Positions 47,035-60,731 are shown, numbered from the stretch's first letter. The stretch: 64,000 nt of DNA from Acanthaster planci (GCF_001949145.1 NW_019091392.1:1230980-1294979), one strand, 5' to 3'. The notes: generated by a model not told the origin, from the sequence alone. Translations and numbers: made by a program.

Positions 47035-47113
47035 CTTTGTGACTGTCCCTGGTGCCCACTGTAACCCACATTGTTGTTGCCCTGTCTGCTCTGGTAGGAG
47101 TTTCCTCGGTAAC
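47035..47113 (-). CDS. Internal exon of the same Q/G/Y-rich protein, exon B
   Basis: On the minus strand an acceptor (CATTCTGTAG) precedes 113 and a donor (GTACGC) follows 035. The 79-nt exon takes the one base left by exon A, encodes 26 residues starting GYRGNSYQSRQGNNNVGY and leaves two bases (AG) for the next exon. Across the A-B junction the peptide reads QQQRGGYRGN, so an RGG motif is assembled over the splice site. The composition (Gly, Asn, Gln, Tyr, Ser, Arg; no acidic or large aliphatic residues apart from one Val) matches exons A and C. The spacing RGN-Y-Q, then NN-GY and QSQ-GY recalls, from memory, the end of vertebrate hnRNP U; this is a resemblance and not an alignment result. 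The intron to exon A is about 13.6 kb, to exon C about 7.9 kb. Further phase-compatible small exons inside these introns cannot be excluded. Confidence 0.75.
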
Positions 47114-47595
47114 CTACAGAATGAACAAAGGATAGGGTACATGCAGGTGTCATGCTAACTGATTCAAACGTGAACGAGTGAACTTAAAATAATGCACATT
47201 GCACCACAATATCAGACTGAAGCAGGTTTAGTCAGTATAATTACACAATAACAGTGGTTATAATTGGACCCAATGGGCAGGGATAAAAATAATGGAAAGT
47301 GCTTTGATCTTATTATTATTATTTTAATTATTAAACGAAGCATCCTGTTACCGGTACATGTGACTAATAAACTGCACTTAGGTGATGTACACATATCCGT
47401 GATCTTTCCCTTTCTTTTCCGGACAGTTCTTTTTCAAACACTGCAGTAGCCAGGCCAATTTCACCTTTCACAAATTGGGAGTTGAATGAAATCAACATTA
47501 TTTCTATCAAAATAACAACTGTGGGTGACTGACTCTGGAGAAAACAGACTGGATTTGGAATGACTAGGGAGTGACCGTACCACAATCCTGCCAAC

Positions 47596-47632
47596 AGAGA
47601 GAGAGAGAAGGGGAGAGAGAGAGAGAGGGGGG
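47596..47632. repeat. (GA)n microsatellite, interrupted
   Basis: GA dinucleotides interrupted once by AGGGG and ending in a G run, in the intron between exons A and B just upstream of exon B. Next to it (47665-47697) the sequence ATTACCATTCGGA occurs twice. Confidence 0.9.
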
Positions 47633-50600
47633 GATAGGACTGCAAACAACAAACCCCCAAAATTACCATTCGGATTATGGTAATTACCATTCGGACCCAT
47701 CTTCCTTCCCACGGTACACAGCAGAGCAGCCTAATTGCAGTGGCCGGCTCCCTGGTAGATGCCACTGAAACATGACCCCAGGGGCCAAGCAGGGGCGAAT
47801 CCCACCGAGACACTAGCCCCCTCCCCCTCGCATCTGATATAGAATCAGACAGTCCTTTCTCCCATTCCCCTCCCCAAATGAGCAGACACAATGGCAGGTA
47901 GCACTCATTAGGAGCATCATGTCAGAGGAACCAGACCGGGGACAGATTATCAGTGGGCTATGGGGAGGAAACAGAGCGCGACCGAAAAGAGTAGTTGAAT
48001 GCACTATTCAACAAAGGCAACAGAATGCGCCGATTACTGCCAAAAAATAAGGAAGCCGCAAACCAATGAGGATTATTGATGGCTAAAAAGTGCCCCTGAT
48101 GTTCAAAAAATGCTAAGTCTATTAAAGGCTACTCCTGGGATCGCATTTTTCGCATACTTCTCATTGGGATAAGAATAATTTTGAACCCATTTGGCCTTGT
48201 CTGAAGTTTGGACCATTACATTATTACAGATTACATGAAAGATGTCCTGACAATGCTAGATAAAAGACAACATCTTGTTTGCAACAAATGCATACACTTT
48301 AGTGAAGTAAACAAAAACAAAGTCACACTTCTCAATATCCCCAACAGCAATTGACAGTGTTCATCTACATGTAGGTTATCTTTAAAGTGAAATAACACCA
48401 ATTCATGGTAGTTTTTGTTGAGAATAATTTAAAATTTGTGATAAAACATATCTAAATATTTTACGCCAAATAAAAAAAAGTCTGGAACCCAACATAGTCT
48501 GGCATCAACTCCTTTAACAGATTGATACTGAATGCGATAAAATCAGGGAACAAAACAAAACATTGCTTCCCCATACTATCCACTGTACATGTGTTTTTAT
48601 GCATATAACACAACCATTTTCTTAGTACGTCAAACTTTTACAACACCTCAATGACAAGACCCGGTACAGAGTGTAGCCAACTGACTGAATCCATGAGGAT
48701 GATACAGGCATATTGCTGTTCAACAAGGAATCTGTTTCTTAAGTTTCTCTGGATTCAACCGAAATGCTAAAAATGTAGAATACTGCGAGATTTTGCAAGA
48801 TTAGGATTATAAGTTGACTTCATTTGTGGAAGGAAGCAATACAAGTAAGCAATAAGATCACCTCAAACTATATGAAGCAGGCCTACAAAACACAAGAGAA
48901 GTACAGTCATGCATTATTTGACAAGAGAGAAAGAAACATTGCCCTGTCAATCTTGTGACTGCTGATAAATCCTAAATCAATCAAAGGCAAAAGGAGCCAT
49001 TTTGTAAAGATGTTCTACCAACAGCTCTCTTAAGTATCAGCAAAGATGATTAATTCTGGAGCTAATTGATTCAGTGGATGGCCCTGGACAAAAAGCTCTT
49101 TATGAAGATTGTACAGAAGGGGAACTAAGTGGGGGGTCTTGGGATGCATTAGTTTTAGCAAGAGGGGAGCACTCCTTCAGGAGTCTGCAACAACTGTGGG
49201 GGGCAGAATAGGAGGAAAGTTGGAGGTGTTTACCAAGCTCACTATGGCTTAGACCTCCTTGATGAAATGGATAAAGAGAACTGCATGTTGACACGGTCCA
49301 GGAGCTCCTCATTTGGGGCTAAAATGGCGACCATCATTACTGGAAGATGATGTCTTCTGGCTCCCACCACCAGCACCACAAAGTAACAGCCAACCTCCCA
49401 CACAAGTAGCTGCTGCCAAACTGGAGATCGGTACCCTCATCAGAGTCCTCCCCCCCACTGTAGACGCAAAGGCTGTACAGGTACATTGTAGGTGGGCACC
49501 GGATATCAATTGGGCTCTCTTCTCTTTCTATTCATGCAATAGCCCAGATGCACATTTAATGAAGTGGCATCTTGGTCAACAGACCAATTATCAGATTAGA
49601 GTCATTAGTAGAGTACAGCCCAAAGGCCTCACTGGCAAATCACAATAACCAGCCAAGAAGGCGTCTGCTGATAAAAATTCTTGAATTAATTCTGTTTCCT
49701 ATAAAATACCAGTTACTCATGTCACAGTTGGTTTTTCAAGTCACAGTTGGTTTAAGGTAACTTAAGGGGACTTACTTAGACATGAAAAAATTAATTGTTT
49801 TTCATGTTCCAAGCTTTTCCTTCTCATTTGCACAAAAAATGGAATTAGCAGTGCATACATATGTAAACACCATATTAAAAGAAACTGATATTTCAAGATC
49901 TACCCTTTGAATCACGGACTAGCCCTTTCACACCAAAATATGGCAGACTTTAAATTCAATTAAAAACCCTTCCATGCTAAAGGGAAAAAAAGCCACACGT
50001 TTTCTATAGATCATACAATTTTGTTTCAGAGAAACCAAGTTTATGTGCATGTACATGTACCTTGCCCAGTGGTTCTCAACAACACTTGAAGTCGGCCCCT
50101 TCCATTATTAAAAGAGGTACACTGTGCTTTATACACGTACATGTATGCATAGTGACCTATTCAGTGTTGATGACAGAAACAAGGAAATCTGCAAACAGTT
50201 TCTTTCTAACAGGTCTACTAGCAGGCACAGAGCAACTAGAGTTATGGGACGGTGATACATTCACACTACAAATCCTGTCCTCAACCACAAGGAAACAACA
50301 GATTGCTTACAATGTCCTTTGTCCATCTCACACTGCAGGACCCTGGCCACTTGTACTGAAACCCCATTTTATTTACGTTTCATTTTCACACGTATGTTCA
50401 AAGTTCCTGAAGAAGACGGCCAAGGAGGGCAAAAACTCTTAATACCTACGAACAAGCCCTTTCTAAAAAAGCAAAAAAGGCAGCCTGTGGACACAAAAAT
50501 CTACTGTCTGTTTTGATGTTTACTTTTTCTTCCCAGTCTTTAAAACCCACTCTGAGCTGTCAATCAATCATCCGGTTTATAGTCGACATTGAAAGCCTAC

Positions 50601-51479
50601 TGCGAGCTTGGCGGAATACAAACCTGCCATCGGTCCACACTTGTTGTTTACTGTTTTGATACATGTACATACTTTCAGAAACAGAGATAACTAAGGTTTG
50701 AAGTGTGCGTGGGTGTGCCTGTGTGTGTGGGGGGGGGTGTATGGATGGGGGAGGTTGACTGGTGATAAGGCTCCTGGTCTTGAATTTGTACAAAGGTGGT
50801 TTACCACAGGAAAAGTAAACTCCAGGCTGAACGACAATTTGAACAACTACCAAACTGCAATTGACATTCTCGTGGGGATGTCTTTTTTGAGCATTTAGGA
50901 TGGACATACCAACTGGTCAAATTTCTTGAAGTAATTAGTATTACAAACCAACTTCAATACAGGAACAACAGGGGTGGCATTCATAAGTAATTCCCACAAA
51001 TTACATACTATTTCCAGGGCACGTCTGAGACATCTTGGTTGGATGCATTCACACAAAATGAAACAGATAATATTGGTTGTCTTCGAGAAAATAGTGTCAT
51101 TATTACTGACAAGCACTTCCAAAATCTTACCCAATTCACCCCAGCACCAGCTAGGTCATACATGCATGTGAAGGATTTGCAGATTAAATTTGGAAAAACA
51201 TTTAACCATTTTTTTTGACGGGGGAATGGAGGGCAGAACAAGCACGCCGCATACACTGGATGAATTTTAAATTCAGTAGACTCATCAAACAGGTCTAGCT
51301 CAGAAAGCAACATTTGTAATTTCTCCAGCTCACCCAATAAGCCAAGCCAAGCTTTTAAGAAAAATGCTGAAAATAATAAAAAGCCTTGCAAATCAAATTC
51401 AAGCAGCAAGAAATGTTCCCACAGCCTTTTTTTTTCAGAGTTTTTTTTTGTTTTTCAAGAGCCCTCATTACTATTCAAC

Positions 51480-51780
51480 ACAGACCATCAGCGGTTATTT
51501 TTTTCCCCTCGCTGTTGGCTTCACCCGCAGTCTCTGCACATAGTTCTCCCGTTCCATGCCCACTGCAATTTTTTTCCCCTCCGAGTCTCTCTTCCTTCCA
51601 TGCCCCCGCTCTGGACATTACTTGCGGCACGCATGCATATCGGTGAAACTGTGTCTCTCCTTGAGAGCTGCCAATCACGCAGGCCCACGTTGTTGAGAGC
51701 GGGCAACGCGCATTTTCAAGGGCCTCTTATCCTGCGGCCTTCGCGGACGATGTCCCCGAAAAACAGAGCAGGCAGTTATG
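51480..51780. promoter_or_regulatory. CpG-retaining island in the A-B intron
   Basis: CpGs cluster from ATCAGCGGTTATT through TTGCGGCACGCATGCATATC to CTGCGGCCTTCGCGGACGAT, while the DNA on both sides is nearly free of them. Short open frames are present on both strands without good splice sites. Candidate conserved non-coding element. Confidence 0.22.
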
Positions 51781-54359
51781 AAGAGAAGAGGGAGAACGAG
51801 CAAGGCAGAGGCAGGGGAAGAAAAAAATACCATGGTAATGGAAAAAAGAAAAGAAAAGAAGACAGAACATAAACAAAGGTATCAGCTGGAAAATAGGCTC
51901 AAAATGGCTTGGAATTTCAGAAAACAAAAAGATTGCAAACAGCAAATAAGAACAATGATCTCCTAATAAATGGGATAAATACATGTAAGTCTACAGAACT
52001 ACAGAAACGCAAGGAAAGTTTGCAGTTGATGAAAACAGCAGCGATAAAAAACATGTTCTCCTGACTCTGAGTTCTTGTGAACAAAGAAAGCATTTTAGAT
52101 ACATGTAGTTTCACGGCAATACAAATTTGGTGTCTGTTGAATCACCAGGGGCTTTAACACTGCGTGCGAATTTCATTTCCATTCCTTTCCCTGAATTCCT
52201 CTCAAACAGCATCAGACTTGGAGGTATGATTATTACAAAATAGGCAAAGTGGGAGGGAAGCGGTGATCGCAACATTTCCCCATGGTGACATGGCAACAGG
52301 TACCTGTCAAATGCTATTATGCCTATTTTGCACATCGCCACGGCAATGCATCAAGGAAGAGCCTGGGGACAGTTGCTTTGAAACGGAAACAAAAGACAAG
52401 GCTGAGTCCAAGATTCTATGACCATCAAAATGAATGGAAATCTCCTGGATGGAGAAAATATCCCGTACATAGTCACTCTGACTATGAGAGGCTCCCTGAC
52501 TGTCCAAAATAACAAGATGGGAGGATATTGGATGTCTAATGAGGAAAATGCCTACGGCCTGAAATCAATTTATGACAGAATGCAAACCGGAGATAAGGAT
52601 GCCAGGTTTGCTTTGTCCAGTCTGTCCTTGGGACACATGATGACTACTTCAAACAAAATTGAGTGAGAAAATGGGAGCTCATCTTTTTGGAACAATTGCA
52701 CTGCCAGTGATTTCTTTTTTTTACACCATTTTCTGAAGCATGACCATTTTATACACGAGAAAACTCAGGCCCTATTAAGGATAGTTCATTCAAATCAAAT
52801 TCAATATGGAAAAGTAGAATCTACGACCCATGCTTCCTTCAAAAAGACAAAAAAAATCAGATAGACAAAGACAGAGAGGCAAGGCAATAGAAATAACCAC
52901 ACAAATAGAATTCGGCCTTCTTAATAACCCTTTCCTCGGCATAATATGTCTTCAATGACAACCTTACTGAATGGCTCTTCTGAGATGCTCAGCATCACTA
53001 CAGCATTATTCTAGTGCCATCAATAACAACACTGCCTGTACACCACACCGGGGCAAGATGGGCTGACGAGCAGTGTGTGAATACGCTCAGCCTGGGCTCA
53101 GCCTGAAGAGGCAAGAAACACAACTCGAGGAGCTGCTTCACCAGAGGAAGAAGGGGGGGGGAGAGCGAGGAGATGTGGTCCAGAGAAGCCTGCACCTTAA
53201 CTGCATCCTCTACGTTTTTGGTTTTTCCCTCAACTAACGATGACTCTGTTCTCCATTGATGGGGATACACTACATGTACCAGTACATGTAGATGGTTGGT
53301 CAGCTGGCCAGGGCCCTCTGGTTATCTATGCAATGAGCCGTCTTGACAAAACGAGCACTTGCATGTGCGTTAAGTCTACTCACAAGTCTTGGAAAACACT
53401 ATGAGCCAGGCACTCCGGGATAGAGTAAACCTTTCCTGATTGAGGTCTCATCTTCTCATCTCAAAACTGACTACACATCTTCGGCACTTAGTTCTGACAA
53501 GAAAAAGCCACACTACAGACATACAATGTGTTCTGTGATCCATGACAAGTAATGAGGCATGAGTAACTTGGGGTGAAACATATGAAAGCAAAGCCATTAA
53601 AAGGGCCCTGTGTCTTCAAGTATTTTTCACTGGAACGTTGTAGATAAGTGACCAAAATACAAGGCACTGGACAATGGTCAGCAAGGTCTGGAGTAAGAGC
53701 AGATCCGGACTACACCTAATTAGGGGAAATGGTTGCCCCATTCCTTCCCCTTATGTGTGGGGTAGTGGAGCAGGAGGGCGTTTTACATGTATTTTGGAAT
53801 GCAAACTTTTCAAGTGCTGAAAAAAGATTTTAGGAGAATTTAGGACTTCCACTGTTGGCAAACTGGTTGCTCTTGGCCTCACAATGGAAATGTGCACGTA
53901 CACTGAACAGGTACATGAACACTGTATGTGCCACTTTGGCGATGCATTTGACTTTAAATAACACTTTAAACGTTCACTTCTGTCGAGTTGTTGCTCATCT
54001 GTCGGGGCAGCCATTTGTCAGCCATCTTCTTGACAGTGGATTCTGGGACTCTAGTCCAGTTTGGCTGTTTGGACGTCAATAATGTGATGGGCCATTTGCA
54101 TCTCTCCACATTTTCATGTACAAGGCTGGGAGGGTACGCAAAAGGTGCCAATCCTTCAGTGATATCATTGCATGAATACTGTGATAAATCAATTCTTATA
54201 CTGACAGGTGACACACTGAAGACAGAACTCTCAAGTGTAGAAGATAGTCATTCAGTTGTAAAAATCCTATAAAATAGATCAATATAATTTGTGCTGAAAG
54301 AAGAAAAAAGGAGTGGAGGTAAAAAGAACATAAATCTTCGATTGTTGAGCATCCCAATT

Positions 54360-55268
54360 GGTGACTTGACTCAATTCAGACTCACACTCAGCTACATTGG
54401 TGACTTGACTCAATTCAGACTCACACTCAGCTACATTGGTGACTTGATTCAATTCAGACTCACAGTCAGCTACATTGGTGACTTGACTCAATTCAGACTC
54501 ACAGTCGGCTACATTGGTGACTTGACTCAATTCAGACTCACAGTCAGCTACATTGGTGACTTGACTCAATTCAGACTCACACTCAGCTACATTGGTGACT
54601 TGACTCAATTCAGACTCACAGTCAGCTACATTNNNNNNNNNNNNNNNNNNNNNNNNNNNNNNNNNNNNNNNNNNNNNNNNNNNNNNNNNNNNNNNNNNNN
54701 NNNNNNNNNNNNNNNNNNNNNNNNNNNNNNNNNNNNNNNNNNNNNNNNNNNNNNNNNNNNNNNNNNNNNNNNNNNNNNNNNNNNNNNNNNNNNNNNNNNN
54801 NNNNNNNNNNNNNNNNNNNNNNNNNNNNNNNNNNNNNNNNNNNNNNNNNNNNNNNNNNNNNNNNNNNNNNNNNNNNNNNNNNNNNNNNNNNNNNNNNNNN
54901 NNNNNNNNNNNNNNNNNNNNNNNNNNNNNNNNNNNNNNNNNNNNNNNNNNNNNNNNNNNNNNNNNNNNNNNNNNNNNNNNNNNNNNNNNNNNNNNNNNNN
55001 NNNNNNNNNNNNNNNNNNNNNNNNNNNNNNNNNNNNNNNNNNNNNNNNNNNNNNNNNNNNNNNNNNNNNNNNNNNNNNNNNNNNNNNNNNNNNNNNNNNN
55101 NNNNNNNNNNNNNNNNNNNNNNNNNNNNNNNNNNNNNNNNNNNNNNNNNNNNNNNNNNNNNNNNNNNNNNNNNNNNNNNNNNNNNNNNNNNNNNNNNNNN
55201 NNNNNNNNNNNNNNNNNNNNNNNNNNNNNNGGTGACTTGACTCAATTCAGACTCACAGTCAGCTACAT
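54360..55268. repeat. 39-bp tandem repeat array (minisatellite), interrupted by an assembly gap
   Basis: Seven head-to-tail 39-bp units (GGTGACTTGACTCAATTCAG, then ACTCACAGTCAGCTACATT) fill 54360-54632 exactly. One more, nearly full unit follows the gap at 55231. Units differ only by single substitutions (ACACTCAGC/ACAGTCAGC, TTGACTC/TTGATTC). Since 39 is a multiple of three, the array is open in a plus and in a minus frame, producing long artificial ORFs; these lack exon boundaries and I do not call them coding. The location is the intron between exons A and B. Confidence 0.95.
54633..55230. other. Assembly gap (598 N) inside the 39-bp array
   Basis: A run of N between identical repeat units, so the missing sequence is very probably more of the same array. 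The stated length would hold about 15 units, if it is a measured length at all. Confidence 0.99.
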
Positions 55269-58200
55269 GTATGTTACAGGAGGCTAACAAAAACTGGGGG
55301 GGGGGCAGGAAGCTGTGAGGAGGACCTCACCAAGAGTTCGCTAACCGCCCTTGATTTTTTTTCTTGGATGGCCGGCCATAGACGCTGGTTCATTACATCG
55401 GGTAAGTTGGGGGATTAAAACAGAATGAAACACTGAAATGCCAGTCAAAAGCAATTACAAATAAAACAAACAAGGACCCTCCGAATGCACTGAAGAGGCC
55501 CCTTCAGATAGATTGTCGCGTCACGCAGTCGACAAGCTCATTTCCAAACTGAAATTGCTCTTGCAAATGTGTGGGTAGGGGAAGCATCTCTGATGTCTCA
55601 ACTGCTCCCAGGCCTTTGGTTTTAATTGAATCCTTGTGTTCCAAGCTCATTTGCATAAAAATGAAAAGTCAATAAATTTGATGAATACTGCAATCATCAT
55701 AAAGACGACGACATATTAAACATCGAAGTACAAATTCTTTTTAATACTTAGCTTGTGTTCTTCTGTTACGTGTTTTTGGTTTTTTTGCCTATTTATATCA
55801 TGGATTATGCATTGTGTGAGTTGTTTTAATAGAAAGCCTCTGTGACTTACTTTGCATTACATGTATACCTGTACACAGAGTTATTTGTGACTGGTTGTAG
55901 AGTTTGCATGGTTCAAAATGCCCAATTTACTAGTTCACCCATCTGCCCATGTCACTGATTATAATGTTGGCCTTAGTACAGTGATAGCAATAAGGAGGCT
56001 AGCTCTTTGATGGTTTTTCTAACATATTGATGCATTAAATATTCCAAATTTTCCCCGATATGGAATCGTGCAAGCTTAATATTTTTCTACCGGTAGTTGA
56101 GCACATATTCACAATTTTTCAACCAGAAACCTGGGCAACATTTACAAATGATGATGATGCTTCAATGCAAAGTCAATAGAAGGGGGCTTATCTCTCAGTA
56201 ATTTTGGTTTTAATATTTAACCAGAAAGCAATGGTCATTATGTTTTATAGCACCACGGCACATCATTATCACCTCATAAAACCTGTGAAAATGTGGAGAT
56301 GATATTCAAACAGATTCCAAATGTATCAAGAACCTCTGAACAGACACTTGAAGTTTCAATCTGATCCTTTTCAAGGAAAAATACATGTATATGCATTTGA
56401 GCAAGCAGTCCCGAGGTGCCATTTGGACATTTTCTCAATCTGAAATGCCTCCACTGGCACCTTAAATCTTTGGAAACCAGCCGCATGTTGGCAGTTTTTC
56501 CAAACAGCTTCAACGACTAAGAAACCGGTCCATTTTTACCACACTTGCAAGTAATTTCCATCAAGGAGGCATCAGCAATGGAGACGGCGCTTTGAAGCAC
56601 AAAAGAATGTCTGTAAATTAGCCCTGCTGGCTGTTAGAATAGCAGTCGCCAAAATTACATGTACATGTATCTACCGGTACCTGGTCCCCCCCCCCGCAAA
56701 GCCCCAAACTACAGTAAAAATCCCTGAATTTGCTCAACAATTCATTGGCAGTGACACAAAGAGTCTTAGTGCATAGGCACGTGTACATATATGTGCATGT
56801 ATTGTAAGCAGCAGACAATGCAATGGTACTTGCTGGTACGTCCAAACCATTCTATCCTCACTTTGTTTTGCAGCATTACAAGCTTTGTGAATGTAACAGA
56901 TGGGTACGATTAAGGAATAAAGTACTCTCTCAGGTATGTGTCCTGAAATGCTGTAGTTAAACAGAGTCGTTTCTTATTTAGCCAACTGCTGAAGTTTTAG
57001 AAGCACTGTATACTTACTGTTGACTGAAAGCTTACCCCCCCCCAAAAAAAAAAAATCAAAAGGTTGTAAGTTAGGAAGGGCTGGAACCTAAACTGTCCTG
57101 TTTACCAGTGAAGGCACTTCACCACAGAGCTTGCTGGGGTCACCTGGCCAGAGAAAAACTACACTCCCAGTGTAGAATCAACACTTTCCCAATGACATAA
57201 ATAAAGTCTTCTTATAAATAAATACGAACAGTTCTTGAAGTTCGAGAACAAAAAAGGGTTCCAGTACAAAGACATGGGCAAACCAAACTGAACTGTAACA
57301 CTGGCATGCAGCTTCAAGTGCCCATGTACAGGTGCATGAATGCTCCAACATTCCAATTACATGCATGCTGTGATCAGAGAGCCATTGCTCAATTCCAATG
57401 GCTGGTAAAAAAAACAGCAACAGCAACAGCGCCCCCATAGTTCTAGCAAAGTATCCAACTGCTGAGTACAAACATCTAGAAGAGAAACAGAATGTTTCAA
57501 AATCTAGCCCTTAAAGTGCAGAGCACCTGGTTCAGTAAACAAACTACACCGTGTGAGGAAAAAAAACAACAGAGGAACGTATGGCCAGAATCAATAGAGA
57601 AGCAAAAAAGAAGGCTGAATGGAGAACAATGGGCCATTCTCTTCACATTGGTTATTGATCTGAAGGAGGCTACAGACGGCAAACACCAAACACTTGGAAC
57701 AGTCTTGAGTGCAACTCTTACCAGTAAACGCGGGGGAGGGGGACTTGTAAAATCTGGACGCTTTGCTACTCTCTTGTTCTGATTTTTTTTCTCAAGCTCT
57801 TTCCTTTACAGATATCCAAAACATGCCGCGCATGGTATTGGGCCACAAGGTTTTGGGTTTCATGAATGCAGATTTCAATTGGGACAACTGCGAGGATGCA
57901 AGAAAAAAATATTAGCAAGCAGGATTTTGCAAAACAGGTAACGTCAATTCTTCAGAATAATAAAATATAAAATTTTCTCAGTTAAGTCAGTCTCATCACT
58001 TCACACTAACAAACAGAGAGCAAAATGTAAATTCATCAATATCCTCATTCAAAGTTCGTCCATGAACAAAAACAAAATGTCATTATTCGATGGGCTCAAT
58101 AAGAGACTGGAACAAAAAAAGAGATGATGTTAGTGAGCAACAAGGTGGTCAGTTGGACAACAAAGGACCGGCGAGGGCAGTGTTTGGGTGCGGGACCACT

Positions 58201-58663
58201 CCAATGAGTGGGCTCAAGGTGGACCGAGTATGGCCACTGGACATGCCAGACAAAGGCTCCTCACACCTGTGCCACTCTTTAAGAGCTCTCAACTCTACAA
58301 ACACGCCTCTACAAACACAGCGCTTGGCTACATATTACAAAAGGTCAGCACATTTCCCTAGATTCATCTGGCCAATTTCTTTTTTAAAATACAAATACTT
58401 TTTTTCTTTTCCAAAACTGCCAACCTCAAAAAAAATATGCTTACTTATTGAGTGGCCATTGAGCCAGTCTAACTGCAATACGGTCAAGGAGGTGCAGTCC
58501 AGCTGTGTTTGCAATACTGCTCCTACATTATTTTTTCAAGTAAACAACTTGGGTGTGAAGTAACAAGTGTACACATATCCCCCATTTGTATTTATGATGT
58601 TCCTCTCAAGTTTAAATATCACTGGGTAAAATTTTATACAGCTACATGAATGAAATTACATGA

Positions 58664-58715
58664 ACATACATGTACGTGTATGTGTCCAACACATGTACAT
58701 GTACATGTGTGTGTA
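58664..58715. repeat. TACATGTA palindrome cluster
   Basis: ACATACATGTACGTGTATGT, then ACACATGTACATGTACATGT; alternating purine-pyrimidine self-complementary DNA in the intron between exons A and B. Confidence 0.8.
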
Positions 58716-60731
58716 GCACCATTTATATGTATGTGTCATCATTCTGCCAACTTGGACTCATTAAAGTGTTCACCCACAATCTCTTGTTTAGTACAAAAAG
58801 TCATGCAAACTGCTTACTACATTGATCTGAAAAAACACATTTCAATCCAAGCAATATCTTTCTCAAAGGCCACCCCAGTGTCTGGCGAAGTTGACTAAAA
58901 TGAGTAACAGGTACAAAAATAGTATGCTATTAAACAATACTATGCGCTGTTTTCATTTAGAATACGTGTTGCAAGGAAGCAGGTCAATAGCCTTCTTAGA
59001 GACACACATTTCAGGATTCAGTCTGAATTCAGCTTGTAACTGTTGTTTTTAGTGAAGGGTGGCATAAGAGATGCATCCGGCCTTTCGGCAGAATAGTCTT
59101 AATTTGACACTGTTGCAAGCATGTGAGCTGAAACATTTCTGACAAGCTATCACCAAAAGTTGTCAGTATCAAACCTTGTCTCAAGAATCACCACCTAAGA
59201 GAGTGCTTGAAATCTCTGGAGTAAAGTTTCATTTCTCAAGAGACTTTCTCCATTAAGTCTTTTGTTGATGTTTTGTATAACAACTAGCACAAAGAATCCA
59301 TCTTGGAAACGGAAGCAACAACTGCGAGCTTTCACTTTCTAAGCAATGTCCGGAAAGATCAGAGAGTAATGAGAAGCTTGGAATTCGGCCATTGTCTGGA
59401 AAAGTACAGGCCCCCCTATTTGGAGCTGGAGACAGGGGGAAAATGGACAGTGGTATGTTAGCACAGAGGACGAGTAAACACAGCATCGTCGTGGGCATTT
59501 TGTAGCAAGTTGACATAGGTCTCGGACCATTTAGCAGGGCTTTCTCTCCCTGCTAATCCATCTTCTTTTGCTGATGAATGGCACTACGCTGGATCCACAA
59601 CGGATCATCTGCTAAACAAATCTAACCTCCTGAAATGATTTTTTTTCTTTTCTTTTTATTCAGAGAGGCTTCTGATATGTCGGATTGTTGACAGGTCCAT
59701 ATCTGTGCCTCTCTTGAGCACTTGCTAAAACAAATGGCCAAAGAGACTTCAATGGGGTCCTCTCATCCATGAAGGCAGGGCCCTAACTGCTGGATAAATT
59801 GAATGTACATGTAAATGTGGTCAGAGCAGGGGCAGGGCAGGGGAGAAATTCGGCAGAGAGGATTAAAGACCTATTACCACTCCATTCCACTGGGAACCCT
59901 AAATTGCAGTGGCATGTTAGCAGACCGAGTTAGAGTACAGCCTAAGCGCACACTTGACTCTGGAGTCTTCCGCTGACAGAGGGGCAGAGGGGGAGTTTGC
60001 CTAAGAAGTACAGTGCCAGGTCAAGACAACTTTGGGCAATCCTCCAGTGTAGTCAGAAACCCTTCTCCACTAGTACTAAATACTCCTTTTGCTTCCCTTC
60101 ATCATGTGCCAGTCCCTCCACTCAAATATAAAAAACAATCTAGCAGGGGCCATAGCCAGTCCGATGGAAGGGGAGAGTGACCTGACCATGACTTGGATCT
60201 TTCCGTGTCTAATAAACAGAGCCGAATATGCTCGCCTGTGCTGCCGCTGTTCCTGATTTTTTTACATCCATGGCGAGTCCAACTGAGTACTGCTCATAGC
60301 CATGAGTATCCTGCTCTCAATCACAAAGATGCCTTCTTAGTCACTCTAACCCATCATATGACCAGGCTAGCTGTTACAACTGCCATGCCCACTAGAATCT
60401 ACAGCACACATTTTGAAGACAAGTACCCAGGCTATGTCTAAGTAGTATACAATTGCGATACAAATGGAGAACTTTATACACTGCAGGTGATAATATTTGG
60501 ATTTCATCTTCAGGTCCTGACAAAATTTGTCTTCCAAAGACCGTGCATACTGGCATTGGTACCTGTACATTTAAGCCAAACTCAATGTCAATCAGGAGGA
60601 AAAAGTGTCAGTATAACACTACGAACATCTAACAGAAGAAAACACTGAGCGGTGACAAAATGAGCCCATGCTGTCAGAGAGGCAATGGAAAATTTCAAAT
60701 CAGATATACAGATGCTTGAGTGGCTTCTTAC

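Larger units (their letters stand above)
47114..60731 (-). other. Presumed intron between exons A and B
   Basis: About 13.6 kb with a phase-1 boundary. Contains the 39-bp array with its gap, a (GA)n tract, the CpG-retaining island at 51.48-51.78 kb and weaker ones at 52.1-52.66, 53.0-53.23 and 58.1-58.25 kb. An 82-codon plus frame at 52418-52666 has balanced composition but no other support. Confidence 0.6.

Noticed and set aside
47364-47891. 175-codon minus frame
   Set aside because: It crosses a (GA)n microsatellite that yields Ser-Leu-Pro repeats and has no recognisable domain.
54291-55290. Long repeat-protein ORFs on both strands (units such as GDLTQFRLTLSYI and CESELSQVTNVAD)
   Set aside because: Both come from the 39-bp tandem array, whose period is a multiple of three, and most of the length is N. 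No exon boundary or other coding evidence.
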